A DNA stretch of 64,000 bases. Origin: Roseateles_C aquae. Its GTDB lineage: Bacteria; Pseudomonadota; Gammaproteobacteria; Burkholderiales; Burkholderiaceae_C. The stretch is from contig NZ_JAVXZY010000006.1 in assembly GCF_032337115.1 (NCBI RefSeq), positions 248,001 through 312,000 of the forward strand, in the 5' to 3' direction. Under the pieces are notes generated by a model, which saw only the letters and a program-made list of their open reading frames with translations, was not told the DNA's origin and did no database searches. Of the stretch, positions 1-9,753 are shown one piece after another. The stretch's first letter is position 1, and every line of letters begins with the position of its first letter. Position numbers and translations under genes: made by a program.

Positions 1-1
1 C

Positions 2-1264
<1,263 letters not shown>

Positions 1265-1276
<12 letters not shown>

Positions 1277-1999
1277 CAAGGGCCGGAGCCGCTCCTGCCC
1301 GCTGCGGCTGACCGGCACGCGTTGGCCGTCGCTCATCAGCAGCACCCAGCTGGCGCCACGCTCGACAGCGCGCAGATGGTCCAGATTGATCAGCCAGCTG
1401 CGGTGCACACGCACAAAGCGGGCCGGGTCCAGCCCGGCCTCCAGCTCGCTCAGGCGCTGGGTCTTCAGATAGCTGCGCCCCGGCGTGTGCAGGTTGATGT
1501 AGTCGTCCTGCGCCTCGGCGCTGATCAGCTGATCGAACGCGATCAGCTGCGTCTGCTGGCGATCACGCACCGCGATGCGCTCCAGCCGCGCTGTGGCCAG
1601 CGTCGGCTGCGCGGCCAGCTGCTGCAGGCCCGCCTGCGGCTGTTGCAGCTGCTTGCGCGCCTGGCTCACGGCCTGCTCGAAACGGGCCTGCGAGAAAGGC
1701 TTGAGCAGATAGTCGACGGCGTGCAGATCGAAGGCCTTGAGGGCGTACTGGTCGTAGGCGGTGGTCAGGATCACGCCGTGGTCGCGGCGGCTCAGCTCCA
1801 GCACCTCCAGGCCGGTCAGCTGCGGCATCTGGATGTCCAGAAAGACCAGATCCGGTGTGAGCTCGCCGAGGGCCTGCAGCGCATCCGCGCCGTTATCGCA
1901 TTCGCCGATGATGTCGATATCGGCATGGGGGCGGAGGAACTCGCGCAGCAGGCGGCGCGCCAGCGGCTCGTCGTCAACCAGCAGGGCTTTGATCGTCAT
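1265..1999 (-). CDS. LytTR-family response regulator
   Basis: This 244-residue protein has a receiver domain at ~1-120, with the acidic pocket at Asp9-Asp10 and phospho-acceptor Asp55 in VFLDIQMP. A LytTR DNA-binding domain (~140-240) follows a glutamine-rich linker. It is the usual partner of LytS/AlgZ-type kinases: phosphorylation lets it bind direct repeats as a dimer. Its start overlaps the end of the kinase gene by 26 bases, so the two are probably translated together. It is the last gene of a four-gene minus-strand operon that begins near 4129. The targets cannot be read from the window. The ATG start is supported by the family N-terminus. Confidence 0.93.
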
Positions 2000-3065
2000 C
2001 GTCGGCAGCCCTCCAGGGCAGGCTCATTTCGGCCACAAAACGTTCGGGCTCGCTGCGCAGCGTCAGCCGCGCCCGCTCGCCATAAAGGCTGGCCAGGCGC
2101 TGGCGCACATTGAGCAAGCCGGTGCCGGTGCCGCGCTCGGCGCTGGCCCCGTCCCTTGCCGCCGGATTCTCGACGATCAGATGCAGCCAGCCCTCGCGCA
2201 CCAGGCCGCGCACCGTCACGCAGCCGCCCTCGCGGCGCTGAGCCACGCCATGCTTGACCGCGTTCTCGACCAGTGGCTGCAGCAGCATCGGCGCCAGGCG
2301 GCCGCGGCGCGCCTGCTCGTCAATCTCGAAGCAGCACTGCAGCTTGTCGCCAAAGCGCACCTGCTCGATGGCGACAAAGCCCTGGCAATGCGCCAGCTCC
2401 TCGGCCACGCTGATCCAGGGCCGCTGGCTGAGCGCCAGCGTCTGCCGGTAGTACTGGGCCAAGGCCAGCGTCATCTCGCGTGCGGCCGGCGCATCAAAGC
2501 TGGTCAGCGCGCTGATCGAGTTCAGGCAGTTGAAGAGAAAGTGCGGATTGACCTGGGTGCGCAGCATCAGCAGCTCGGCCTCCTGCGCGCGCAGCTGCGA
2601 CTGCTCGGCACGGTGCTGCGCTTCCTGCAGGCGCTCCAGCGCGTTCAGCGCGTCGGCCAGCAAGAGCCCCAGCATGTAGACGCCCGTCGCCAGCGCCCAG
2701 AGACTGGCCATCAAGGGATGGGGCAGCCCCTGCACTTCGCCAGCCTGCAGGCCATCGGTCGCCAGCAGCCACTGCCAGGCCTGCGCTGCGGCGAGCCACA
2801 GCAGCCCCACCATGGCCGCGCTGCTCAGCCACAGCGGCAGCGTGCGCGCCAGGCCGCGCCGCGCCAGCGGCTGGCCGCGGCTGACCTCCCAGCAGGACGG
2901 CAGCAGCAGCGCATACAGCAGGGCCAGCGGCACGGCGAAGCGCAGCGCGCCGAGCCAGGCCTGGCCGGCCAGCAGCACCAGCCCGCCGCCCAGCAGCACG
3001 CCCAGCAGGGCCCAGACCAGCAGCCAGATCAGCAGCAGACGCGGCCGCGACCAAAGCAGCGACAT
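1974..3065 (-). CDS. LytS/AlgZ-type membrane sensor histidine kinase
   Basis: This is a 363-residue kinase with four hydrophobic segments in residues ~8-140 and a coiled-coil linker (~140-168). The phospho-acceptor region is QVNPHFLFNCLNS with His175, diagnostic of the His_kinase (PF06580) family. A HATPase domain to the C-terminus contains VENAVKHG and a GTGTGLLN glycine loop. It has no extracellular sensory domain of any size, so signal input is probably through the membrane helices or the LiaF-like partner encoded 12 bases upstream. It overlaps the downstream regulator gene by 26 bases. ATG start. Confidence 0.93.
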   Translation of the reverse strand: MSLLWSRPRLLLIWLLVWALLGVLLGGGLVLLAGQAWLGALRFAVPLALLYALLLPSCWEVSRGQPLARRGLARTLPLWLSSAAMVGLLWLAAAQAWQWLLATDGLQAGEVQGLPHPLMASLWALATGVYMLGLLLADALNALERLQEAQHRAEQSQLRAQEAELLMLRTQVNPHFLFNCLNSISALTSFDAPAAREMTLALAQYYRQTLALSQRPWISVAEELAHCQGFVAIEQVRFGDKLQCCFEIDEQARRGRLAPMLLQPLVENAVKHGVAQRREGGCVTVRGLVREGWLHLIVENPAARDGASAERGTGTGLLNVRQRLASLYGERARLTLRSEPERFVAEMSLPWRAADDDDQSPAG

Positions 3066-3077
3066 CGTCCCGGCGCC

Positions 3078-3767
3078 TTAGTTGCGGATCTCGACCGCGC
3101 CCAGCGCCACCGTACCCTCAATGATCAGACGCTTGGTCGGCACCGCCGGCGGCACCGTCTTGTCTTCGATGCCGGCGGCCAGCGGCGTGCCGTTGACGCT
3201 GATGCTCCAGTCCAGCGGCACCTTCAGCTGCAGCGCGCCGAGCGCCACGAAGACCTTCAGCACCGCGGTCCCGTTGATCGAGGCGCGGCGCATGTCCAGC
3301 TCGGCGCCAGCCATGATCACCGAGACGTCGCCGCCGACGAAGTTCTGCGAATCGACGCGTGTCTGATTGCCGCTGACCACGGTGGCGATATTGATGCGAT
3401 CGCCGCCGACTTCAATGACCGGCTCGCCCTGCCCCGGCCAGCGGTGGCCGCCCTTGAGCATCACCAGCACGCCCAGCCCGATCAGGCCCAGCGGCCACAG
3501 GTCGCGGAAGCGGAAATCCAGATAGCCCAGATGGCGCAACAGCAGCACGCCACCAAAGAAGACCAGGCAGGCGCCGACGAATTGATCAGACTGCTTGTCG
3601 GTCTGGAACAGCTTGAACAGGCCGACCGCGATGAACACCGTCGGCCAGAAGGACAGCAGGCGGCCGACGGCAAAGAGGTTCAGGTTGTCGAGCAGAAAGG
3701 CGATGCCCAGCACGGCCATGATCAGGCCGATCAGCACCTGCTGCTGCGGATTGTGATTGCGCTTCAT
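3078..3767 (-). CDS. LiaF-like membrane protein (DUF5668 plus LiaF C-terminal domain)
   Basis: This is a 229-residue protein. Residues ~10-95 hold four hydrophobic helices of the LiaI/LiaF transmembrane type, and a beta-rich C-terminal part (~110-229) resembles the LiaF/DUF2154 domain. In Firmicutes, LiaF restrains a cell-envelope stress kinase. That role here is an inference from domain type and from the adjacent kinase-regulator pair. The frame stays open upstream to 4451, but translation surely starts at the ATG at 3765-3767. That ATG overlaps the stop codon of the preceding gene in an ATGA arrangement typical of coupled translation. Confidence 0.85.
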   Translation of the reverse strand: MKRNHNPQQQVLIGLIMAVLGIAFLLDNLNLFAVGRLLSFWPTVFIAVGLFKLFQTDKQSDQFVGACLVFFGGVLLLRHLGYLDFRFRDLWPLGLIGLGVLVMLKGGHRWPGQGEPVIEVGGDRINIATVVSGNQTRVDSQNFVGGDVSVIMAGAELDMRRASINGTAVLKVFVALGALQLKVPLDWSISVNGTPLAAGIEDKTVPPAVPTKRLIIEGTVALGAVEIRN

Positions 3768-4129
3768 GGCAAGTTTTCCTCGTCTTGTGACTGCATACGG
3801 AACAGGCCGCCCAGCACCTTGGCCACGCCGGCAGCGATCAGCAGCAAGGGCCAGCTGTTGTAGAAATTCAGGCCCCAGAGATGCTGGATGCAGACATAGA
3901 GCCAGCCCGACACAAAGACCAGGAAGGCGCCACGAAAGACCTCGCCGGCATGGCGTGCCCCAATCATCTGGCTCAGGCCCACCAGCGTCAGCAGCCCGGG
4001 CCACAGATTGATCAGTTGCTCGCGATCCAGATAGCCCTGGCGCTCGGCCAGGAACAGGCAGCCCAGGCCGATCAGGAACAGGCCGGTGCTGATGTGCGAA
4101 TGGCGGTGGCGGGTTCTCAGCTCTCGCAT
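3764..4129 (-). CDS. Small LiaI/DUF5668-like membrane protein
   Basis: This 121-residue protein has a basic, histidine-containing N-terminus (MRELRTRHRHSH). Hydrophobic helices follow, including GLFLIGLGCLFLAE, LWPGLLTLVGLSQM and WPLLLIAAGVAKV. The GLG...LWP...GL pattern repeats that of the first half of the neighbouring LiaF-like protein, so the two look like paralogous membrane modules. It is the first gene of the operon that ends at 1265, and its stop overlaps the next start by four bases. An upstream in-frame extension to 4282 exists but lacks family-like sequence. The function is not known; it may be part of an envelope-sensing complex. Confidence 0.75.
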   Translation of the reverse strand: MRELRTRHRHSHISTGLFLIGLGCLFLAERQGYLDREQLINLWPGLLTLVGLSQMIGARHAGEVFRGAFLVFVSGWLYVCIQHLWGLNFYNSWPLLLIAAGVAKVLGGLFRMQSQDEENLP

Positions 4130-4321
4130 GTGTGCGTCTCCATGTCTGCAATGGCTGGCACGATAACGGCACCCCGACCGGTCGTCCCGCGCTTTTCGGT
4201 GAATCGCAAGGCGGGCTCGGTGAATGGCAAATGCACCTGATGAAAGGCAAGCACCGGCAAGGCCGGGCTCTTGCCGCCACAATCATGGCCTTCGCATTTG
4301 CTACAACCAGAAAGCGCCGCC

Positions 4322-4882
4322 ATGCCCACCCTGATCGCCCTCTCCGGCAGCCTGCGCAAGGCTTCCTACAACACCGCCCTGCTGCGCCATGCCGAAGGCC
4401 TCGCCCCCGCCGGCTGGACGGTGCAGACGCACACACTGCATGGCATTCCACTGTATGACGGCGACCTCGAAGCCCAGGGCATGCCCGAGTCCGTGCAACA
4501 GCTGCAGGACCTCATTCTGGCCGCCGACGGGCTGCTGATCAGCACGCCCGAGTACAACAATTCCATCCCCGGCGTGCTGAAGAACGGTCTGGACTGGCTG
4601 TCGCGCCCGGCCAGCGGTGGACGCAAGACCTTTGCCGGCAAGCATGTGGCAGTGATCGGTGCCACGCCCGGCGGCTTCGGCACGATTCAGGCGCAGGACG
4701 CCATGCTCAGTGTGCTGCGCCAGCAGGGCGCCCAGGCCTGGTTCGGCGGCCGCCTGCTGGTCTCCAAGGCGCACACCCTGCTCGACGCCGACGGCCGCTT
4801 CAGCGATGCCGGGCTGGAGCAGCAGCTGCGCGACTTCCTGGCCGGCTTCTGCGCCCATATCGCCGCGGCGCCTGCGCGCTGA
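4322..4882 (+). CDS. NADPH-dependent FMN reductase (ArsH/ChrR/YieF-type flavoprotein)
   Basis: This 186-residue flavodoxin-fold reductase carries the FMN phosphate-binding loop SGSLRKASYN at residues ~6-15 and the signature STPEYNNSIPGVLKN that shapes the flavin pocket. Family members reduce quinones, chromate or azo compounds with NAD(P)H in the cytoplasm. The frame is open from 4271, but the ATG at 4322 puts the beta-strand IALSGSLR in the usual place. The pirin gene begins ten bases after the stop, so the two are probably co-transcribed. The substrate is not evident. Confidence 0.9.
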   Translation: MPTLIALSGSLRKASYNTALLRHAEGLAPAGWTVQTHTLHGIPLYDGDLEAQGMPESVQQLQDLILAADGLLISTPEYNNSIPGVLKNGLDWLSRPASGGRKTFAGKHVAVIGATPGGFGTIQAQDAMLSVLRQQGAQAWFGGRLLVSKAHTLLDADGRFSDAGLEQQLRDFLAGFCAHIAAAPAR

Positions 4883-4892
4883 AGGGGGCCGC

Positions 4893-5780
4893 GTGAACAG
4901 CCCGGTCTGGCAAAGAATTCCCTCGCATCTGGGCGATGTCGGGGGCCTGACGATACGCCGCGCGCTGCCCACGGCGGCGCGCCGCACCATTGGCGCCTGG
5001 TGCTTTCTCGACCACGCCGGCCCGGCCCAGCTGGCGCCCGAGGCCGGCATGCGCGTCGGCCCGCATCCGCACACCGGGCTGCAGACCTTCAGCTGGCTGA
5101 TCGAGGGTCAGGTCTTGCATCGCGACAGCCTGGGCAGCGAGCAGCTGCTGCGCCCCGGCGAGGTCAATCTGATGACGGCCGGCCGCGGCATCGCCCATTC
5201 GGAAGAATCACAGAGCGCCCGCTTGCATCTGGCCCAGCTCTGGATCGCCCTGCCCGAGGCGCAGCGCTTCTGTGCGCCGGCCTTCGAGCATTTCGCCACC
5301 CTGCCCCGGCTGCCGCTGGGCGGCTTCGGCGCCACGCTGCTGGTCGGCGAACTGCTCGGCCAGCGCTCGCCGGTGCCCAGCCACAGCCCGCTGCTGGGCG
5401 TGGACCTGCACTGCCTGGCGCCGGCCGAGGCCACGCTGGCGCTGCGCCCCGACTTTGAATACGGTGTGATGGTGCTGGAGGGCGATGTGCGCGTTGACCA
5501 GCATGAGCCGCTGGGCATTGGCGAGCTGCTCTATCTGGCGCCCGGCGCCGACGCGATGCAACTGCGCGCCAGCGCCGGCTGCCGGCTGCTGCTGCTCGGT
5601 GGCGCACCGTTCGATGAGCCGCTGCTGCTGTGGTGGAACTTCGTCGGCCGCGAGCCTGAGGAGATCCGTCAGTTCGCTGCCGACTGGAACGCCGAGGCCA
5701 CGCTGTTCGGCGCCGTGCAGGGTTTTGATGGGCCACGGCTCAAGGCGCCGCCGGTCCCTGCGCTGCGCAAGCCCGCTTGA
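4893..5780 (+). CDS. Pirin-family bicupin protein
   Basis: This is a 295-residue pirin. The N-terminal cupin holds the metal ligands in PHPHTGLQT and GIAHSEES (three His and one Glu), with MTAGRGIAHSE as the family signature. The C-terminal cupin is degenerate, as usual. Pirins bind iron and some are quercetin dioxygenases; bacterial roles vary. The start is the GTG at 4893, seven bases after a strong AAGGGGG site and ten bases after the flavoprotein stop. The reading frame extends further upstream only as overlap with that gene. A GGGTCAGGTCTTGC word lies at 5105-5118. Confidence 0.9.
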   Translation: MNSPVWQRIPSHLGDVGGLTIRRALPTAARRTIGAWCFLDHAGPAQLAPEAGMRVGPHPHTGLQTFSWLIEGQVLHRDSLGSEQLLRPGEVNLMTAGRGIAHSEESQSARLHLAQLWIALPEAQRFCAPAFEHFATLPRLPLGGFGATLLVGELLGQRSPVPSHSPLLGVDLHCLAPAEATLALRPDFEYGVMVLEGDVRVDQHEPLGIGELLYLAPGADAMQLRASAGCRLLLLGGAPFDEPLLLWWNFVGREPEEIRQFAADWNAEATLFGAVQGFDGPRLKAPPVPALRKPA

Positions 5781-5796
5781 GCCTGAGTGCGCAGGA

Positions 5797-6324
5797 TCAG
5801 TCCTGCGTGGCCAGATCCTGCGGCAATTGCGCCAGACGTTGGCGCAGCGGTTGGCCGATGGCCGGATGTGCGGCCAGTTCGCTCTCACCAAGCCCTGAAC
5901 CTAGCACCGGCAAGACGAGCGAAGCCTCGTCCAGCAGCCGCGCATTCATCGTGCGCAACGTCTCGCGCAGCGCCGCATCGGCATGGCTGGCACGCGGCGA
6001 GGCATTCAGCACCAGCACCGGCTTGTTCACAAAGCCCTCGAAGCTGACCAGCCAATCGAGCGCATTCTTGATCACGGCGGTGACGCCATGAGCGTATTCC
6101 GGCGAGGCAATCAGCAGCACATCAGCCGCTGCCACGGCGCTGCGCAGCTGCTGCACCGCGGCCGGCGGGGCCGCTTCCAGATCGGGATTGAACAAGGGCA
6201 AGGCCGCCATGCCATCGAACAGCCGCAGTGTCTGCTCCGGCAGGGTCAGGTCTTGCGCGGCGCGAAGCAGGGCTGCATTCAGGGAGGCGGCGCGGAGGCT
6301 GCCGCAGAGGGCGAGGAGGTGCAT
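5797..6324 (-). CDS. Second NADPH-dependent FMN reductase
   Basis: This 175-residue protein is of the same family as the one at 4322. It has the FMN loop CGSLRAASLN near the N-terminus and the motif ASPEYAHGVTAVIKN. It converges on the pirin gene with a 16-base gap. Two starts are plausible, the ATG at 6324 and one three codons upstream at 6333; neither has a strong Shine-Dalgarno. The two reductases are clearly different in sequence, so this is not a recent duplication. It is probably a cytoplasmic quinone or dye reductase with unknown substrate. Confidence 0.88.
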   Translation of the reverse strand: MHLLALCGSLRAASLNAALLRAAQDLTLPEQTLRLFDGMAALPLFNPDLEAAPPAAVQQLRSAVAAADVLLIASPEYAHGVTAVIKNALDWLVSFEGFVNKPVLVLNASPRASHADAALRETLRTMNARLLDEASLVLPVLGSGLGESELAAHPAIGQPLRQRLAQLPQDLATQD

Positions 6325-6449
6325 GGCCAGCATTGTCCAGAACTGGCAGCGGCTTCCATCACGCCAATCGCCCTGCACAACATGGATTCAGAGCGCGCCG
6401 GCACGCCAGAAAGTATCCTGGCGGCCATCAACACGCCATCGATCCGACG

Positions 6450-6980
6450 ATGCCCCTAGAAAGTTCGACACTTCCCGACGCACAAGCCGTTGAAGACCAT
6501 GTGATCCAGGCGTTTGAGGCCATCAGTGCCGAAACTTGCCGGTTGCTCAGCACCAGTCGCAAGGAATGGACCACCTGCATCAAGAACAAACTCGCAGCGC
6601 TGGGCAGCACGCTGAACTTCAGCGTCAACGCCCATGGCTGCAAAGACGCGCATGAAGGTGAGTGGCTCTACGACATGACCTGGAGCGTGCTCGACGCCAG
6701 CAAGTACGGCAATTTGATGCGCCAGCCACTTGCGCTCGAATCGGAGTGGCAACCCGACGCCATCATGGACAACGACTTTCACAAGCTGGTGCAGGCGCGA
6801 GCCGAGGTGCGCGTCTGGGTATTCACGGCCGCCAACAAGGTGGATGTTGACAGCTATGTGGAGCGTTGCAGAGAGCTAGCTTGCGGTTTCGCTGGCAGCT
6901 TGGCGGGGGATCGCTATGTGCTGGTTGGCTATGAATGGGAACATAGATCGGCGTCCATTCACACCTTTCAACTCGGCTGA
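6450..6980 (+). CDS. Hypothetical protein
   Basis: This 176-residue soluble protein has no signal peptide or membrane segment and I do not recognise the family. It contains WLYDMTWSVLD and EVRVWVFTA, which look like alternating beta strands and helices, and a C-terminal RYVLVGYEWEHRSASIHTFQLG-type tail rich in aromatics. Base composition is visibly lower in GC than the neighbours and codon choice is more relaxed, which suggests a recent acquisition. It sits alone, directly before a large palindromic intergenic element. The ATG at 6450 is chosen because upstream frame sequence has low-complexity Arg/Gly content. Confidence 0.7.
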   Translation: MPLESSTLPDAQAVEDHVIQAFEAISAETCRLLSTSRKEWTTCIKNKLAALGSTLNFSVNAHGCKDAHEGEWLYDMTWSVLDASKYGNLMRQPLALESEWQPDAIMDNDFHKLVQARAEVRVWVFTAANKVDVDSYVERCRELACGFAGSLAGDRYVLVGYEWEHRSASIHTFQLG

Positions 6981-7074
6981 GCAATCTGGCCTCTGCTGAA
7001 GCTTCGTTTACTTCAGCTAGCGCGGCAGGGCGATTGCGCAGCTGCACGCTGGCAGGTTGATGCAATGCGCTAGA

Positions 7075-7525
7075 GCCCGCCGGGAATTCGCCCCGGCAGG
7101 GCGAGTAACTTTCTTCTGTCCGGCGACAGAAGAAAGTCACCAAAGAAGAACGCCTGAACGTGCGACTTGACCGAGCATGCTGCTCGCTTCACTCGAACCG
7201 AGGTCGCGACACAAGGGGCAGCTGATCACCGCTAGACGGCTCAACGGGCGGTTCGGCATGCTGGTCTCTGGCAGAACAGCCAACAGCCGTATTTCTTCGG
7301 CTGTTTGGTATTCGGTTTTCTTCCAGAGCCCAGCATGCCGAACCAGCGGTGTTGCCGTCTAGCGGTGATCAGCTGCCCCTTCGTGCCTGTGCTTGCCCCG
7401 AGCGACAGCGAGCGTGCCGCTCGGTCAAGTCGCACGTTTGCATTTCGGGCTCTCTTCTTTGGTGACTTTCTTCTGAGCCAGCAGAAGAAAGTTACCCGCC
7501 CTGCCGGGGCGGAATCCCGGCGGGC
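7075..7525. repeat. ~450-bp imperfect palindrome with nested hairpins
   Basis: The left arm (7075 to ~7300) and right arm (~7300 to 7525) are imperfect reverse complements over about 225 bases, from GCCCGCCGGG at one end to CCCGGCGGGC at the other. Shared blocks include GGGGCAGCTGATCACCGCTA and CGTGCGACTTGACCGAGC. Each arm has its own hairpin: 7108-7120 pairs perfectly with 7125-7137 around CGGC, and 7465-7475 pairs with 7482-7492. The element fills the gap between convergent genes, so it could terminate transcription from both sides. Short open frames inside it are not credible genes. No target-site duplication was found. Confidence 0.8.
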
Positions 7526-7602
7526 TTTCGCGCGGACCACAAATCCAACCGCGAGTAGCGGCACCAGCTCGCACAGCTACGAGCAGGCACAAACCGGCAA
7601 AC

Positions 7603-8493
7603 TCAGCCCTCCCTACCCAGCCGCCCTTCCTGAAAATCCCTCACCGCCTGCATCAACTCAGCCTCGCTGTTCATCACAAAAGGCCCGTACTGCGCGATCG
7701 GCTCGTTCAGCGGTTGGCCGGCGATCAGCAGGGCGCGGGCGCCTTCGGGGCCGGCGCTAAAAGACACACCGTCGCTGCCCGGCGTGTTGGCCAGGATGGC
7801 CATGCGCTGAACCGGCACCAGGCAGCCGCTGTCGAACTGCACGGCGCCGCGGTAGACGTATACAAAGGCGTTGTGACTGGCCGGCAGCGGCTGCTCGAAG
7901 CGGGCTCCGGGCTCAAGATGCAGGTCGAGATAGAGCGGTGCGGTCGCCTCGCGCTGCATCGCGCCGGCCACGCCGCCATGCTGACCGGCGATCACGCGCG
8001 CCACATAGCCCTGGCCCTGCACTTCCGGAATCTCACTGGCGGCGATATCGCGATACCAGGGCGGGCACATCTTGTCGCGCGCCGGCAGATTGAGCCAGAG
8101 CTGGAAGCCTTCCATGCGGCCGGACTCCTGCTCGGGCAACTCGGAGTGGATGACGCCACGACCGGCCGTCATCCATTGCACGCCACCGTTGCCGAGCAGG
8201 CCTTCATGGCCGGCCGAGTCGCGATGGCGCATGCGGCCTTCCAGCATATAGGTCACCGTTTCAAAGCCGCGGTGCGGATGGTCAGGGAAGCCGGCGATGT
8301 AGTCATCGGCCTGGTCCGAACCAAAGGCATCCAGCATCAGAAAGGGGTCGAGGCGGCGCTGCAGGCTGTGGGTCAGCACGCGCGTCAGCTTGACGCCAGC
8401 GCCATCGCTGGTCGGCTGACCGGCGATCAGCCGTTCGACCTGGCGAGGCGCCTGCAAAGACATCATGGATTCGGGGCGGACGGGGGCATTCAT
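7603..8493 (-). CDS. Pirin-family bicupin protein (second copy)
   Basis: This 296-residue protein has the pirin metal site in DHPHRGFET and GVIHSELP, preceded by the signature WMTAGRG. It is closer to the classical pirins than the protein at 4893. The start is the ATG at 8493 (MNAPVRPES), which has a GGAAAGAGAG ribosome site about eight bases upstream. An earlier in-frame ATG at 8511 would overlap that site. Pirins of this type act as quercetinases or as redox-linked co-regulators; the role here is unknown. It lies alone on the minus strand. Confidence 0.9.
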   Translation of the reverse strand: MNAPVRPESMMSLQAPRQVERLIAGQPTSDGAGVKLTRVLTHSLQRRLDPFLMLDAFGSDQADDYIAGFPDHPHRGFETVTYMLEGRMRHRDSAGHEGLLGNGGVQWMTAGRGVIHSELPEQESGRMEGFQLWLNLPARDKMCPPWYRDIAASEIPEVQGQGYVARVIAGQHGGVAGAMQREATAPLYLDLHLEPGARFEQPLPASHNAFVYVYRGAVQFDSGCLVPVQRMAILANTPGSDGVSFSAGPEGARALLIAGQPLNEPIAQYGPFVMNSEAELMQAVRDFQEGRLGREG

Positions 8494-8558
8494 CGACTTC
8501 TCTCTTTCCATCAATGGCCGGCGCACTCAGACGGCGCGCGGCGCTTCAATCAAGGGGC

Positions 8559-9563
8559 TCAGCTTCGGCGCCGCAGCCGCGCCAGCAATGGCAGCAGGCC
8601 AAGGCCGAAGAGCCAGGCGCTGGCCGGTTCAGGCACCAGGGCGGCATAGACTCGGTCGGCGATCAGGTGATGGCCGAAGGCGGTCGGATGCTGGCCGTCG
8701 TAGAACAGCGAACTGCCGGCATCGCAGCCGTACTGCGCTGCGGCGCAGGCATGGCTGACGTTGCTCAGGCCGGTTCCATCCGGGTGCCGAACAACATCGT
8801 TCAGCAGCCCGTAGAGATCGAACAGCTGCACGCCGGCCTCGCCAGCCAGCCGCTGCGCCAGCAGCTGATTCATCAGCGAGGCGCCCAGCGAGCCCAGCCC
8901 GGCGAGCTCTGGCCCATAACTCTGCGCCCGCGGCGTCAGCCCGAAATCGGCAACGTTCAGCACCAGGATGTGCGTGGCGCCGGCGGCTTGCATCGTGTCG
9001 ACCATGTCGCCAATATCAGCGGCGTAGCGCTGCGCAGCCGCGCCGAGAATGCCGGCCGCGTGCGCCGGATCATTGCCCGCTGCTTCCAACGCCAGTCCGA
9101 CGTTGACCGATCCGCCGGACAGTACGAACAAGGACTGCGCCGCGTCACCGCTGCCCGGACCGGCCAGATAGCGCGACAGCTGGCCCTGCATGCTGACGCG
9201 ATAGCCGGGAATCGGCGTGATCGAGTCCGCATCGCCGCTGCCGCCACCGCCGAAGGCATAGTTGCTGCCGCCACGCAGCGCCGCGTCGGCACGCAGGCCG
9301 AGCCGGCCGGCCAAGTCCTCGACCCAGACCGGCCCGTTGCTGTAACGACCCGATGCAAAAGGCAAGGTGGCGTAATAGCCGTCACCCCAGACATTTTGTG
9401 TTGCGTCGACGCCAACGAGCTGGGCCATATTGCCGCTGTCGACCAGCCCGTCGCCGAACACGACCAGGCTGGAGAAACTGCGTGATTGAGCGGCTGCGCC
9501 GAGCGTCGTGAGCGCCAGTGTTGCAGCCAATAGCCAGCGGGCCAGCCCTGTTTTTCGGTCCAT
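8559..9563 (-). CDS. GDSL/SGNH-like secreted protein with PEP-CTERM anchor, catalytic Ser replaced
   Basis: This 334-residue protein has a signal peptide (residues 1-26, ending GAAAQ) and an SGNH-hydrolase fold. Its C-terminal sorting signal is VPEP, then a hydrophobic helix, then RLRRRS, as recognised by exosortase. The fold is betrayed by VVFGDGLVDSGN, SNYAFGGG and the catalytic His block YDGQHPTAFGH. In block I the nucleophile serine of GDSL is glycine (codon GGG). The block III GGND is GGSVN, so the oxyanion Asn is also changed. It is probably exported and surface-retained but inactive as an esterase. AGGGAG precedes the ATG start. Confidence 0.88.
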   Translation of the reverse strand: MDRKTGLARWLLAATLALTTLGAAAQSRSFSSLVVFGDGLVDSGNMAQLVGVDATQNVWGDGYYATLPFASGRYSNGPVWVEDLAGRLGLRADAALRGGSNYAFGGGGSGDADSITPIPGYRVSMQGQLSRYLAGPGSGDAAQSLFVLSGGSVNVGLALEAAGNDPAHAAGILGAAAQRYAADIGDMVDTMQAAGATHILVLNVADFGLTPRAQSYGPELAGLGSLGASLMNQLLAQRLAGEAGVQLFDLYGLLNDVVRHPDGTGLSNVSHACAAAQYGCDAGSSLFYDGQHPTAFGHHLIADRVYAALVPEPASAWLFGLGLLPLLARLRRRS

Positions 9564-9753
9564 CGATATGACTCCCTGAGGTTGATGACGGGCTGCCGGC
9601 TACACCGTCTCCTGAGCAGCCACGCCAAAGCCTCAGTCAAGCCCGGTCAGGCGTCAATCGAGCCTCACCCTGCTTGCAACACCCGCTACGCTTGGCGTCA
9701 GCTCGAACACGCTCCTGGTGGTTAGGAAAGTTCTGCGCTGGCGCGGCGCCGGC

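Noticed and set aside
1761..3863. Long plus-strand open frame of 700 codons opposite the LytTR/kinase operon
   Set aside because: It lies antisense to recognised genes, has low-complexity Arg/Gln-rich sequence and no family motif. It is a GC-rich shadow frame.
7177..7760. Short open frames on both strands inside the large palindrome and just beyond it
   Set aside because: They read through hairpins and repeat units, have no family match, and differ between arms only by repeat divergence.
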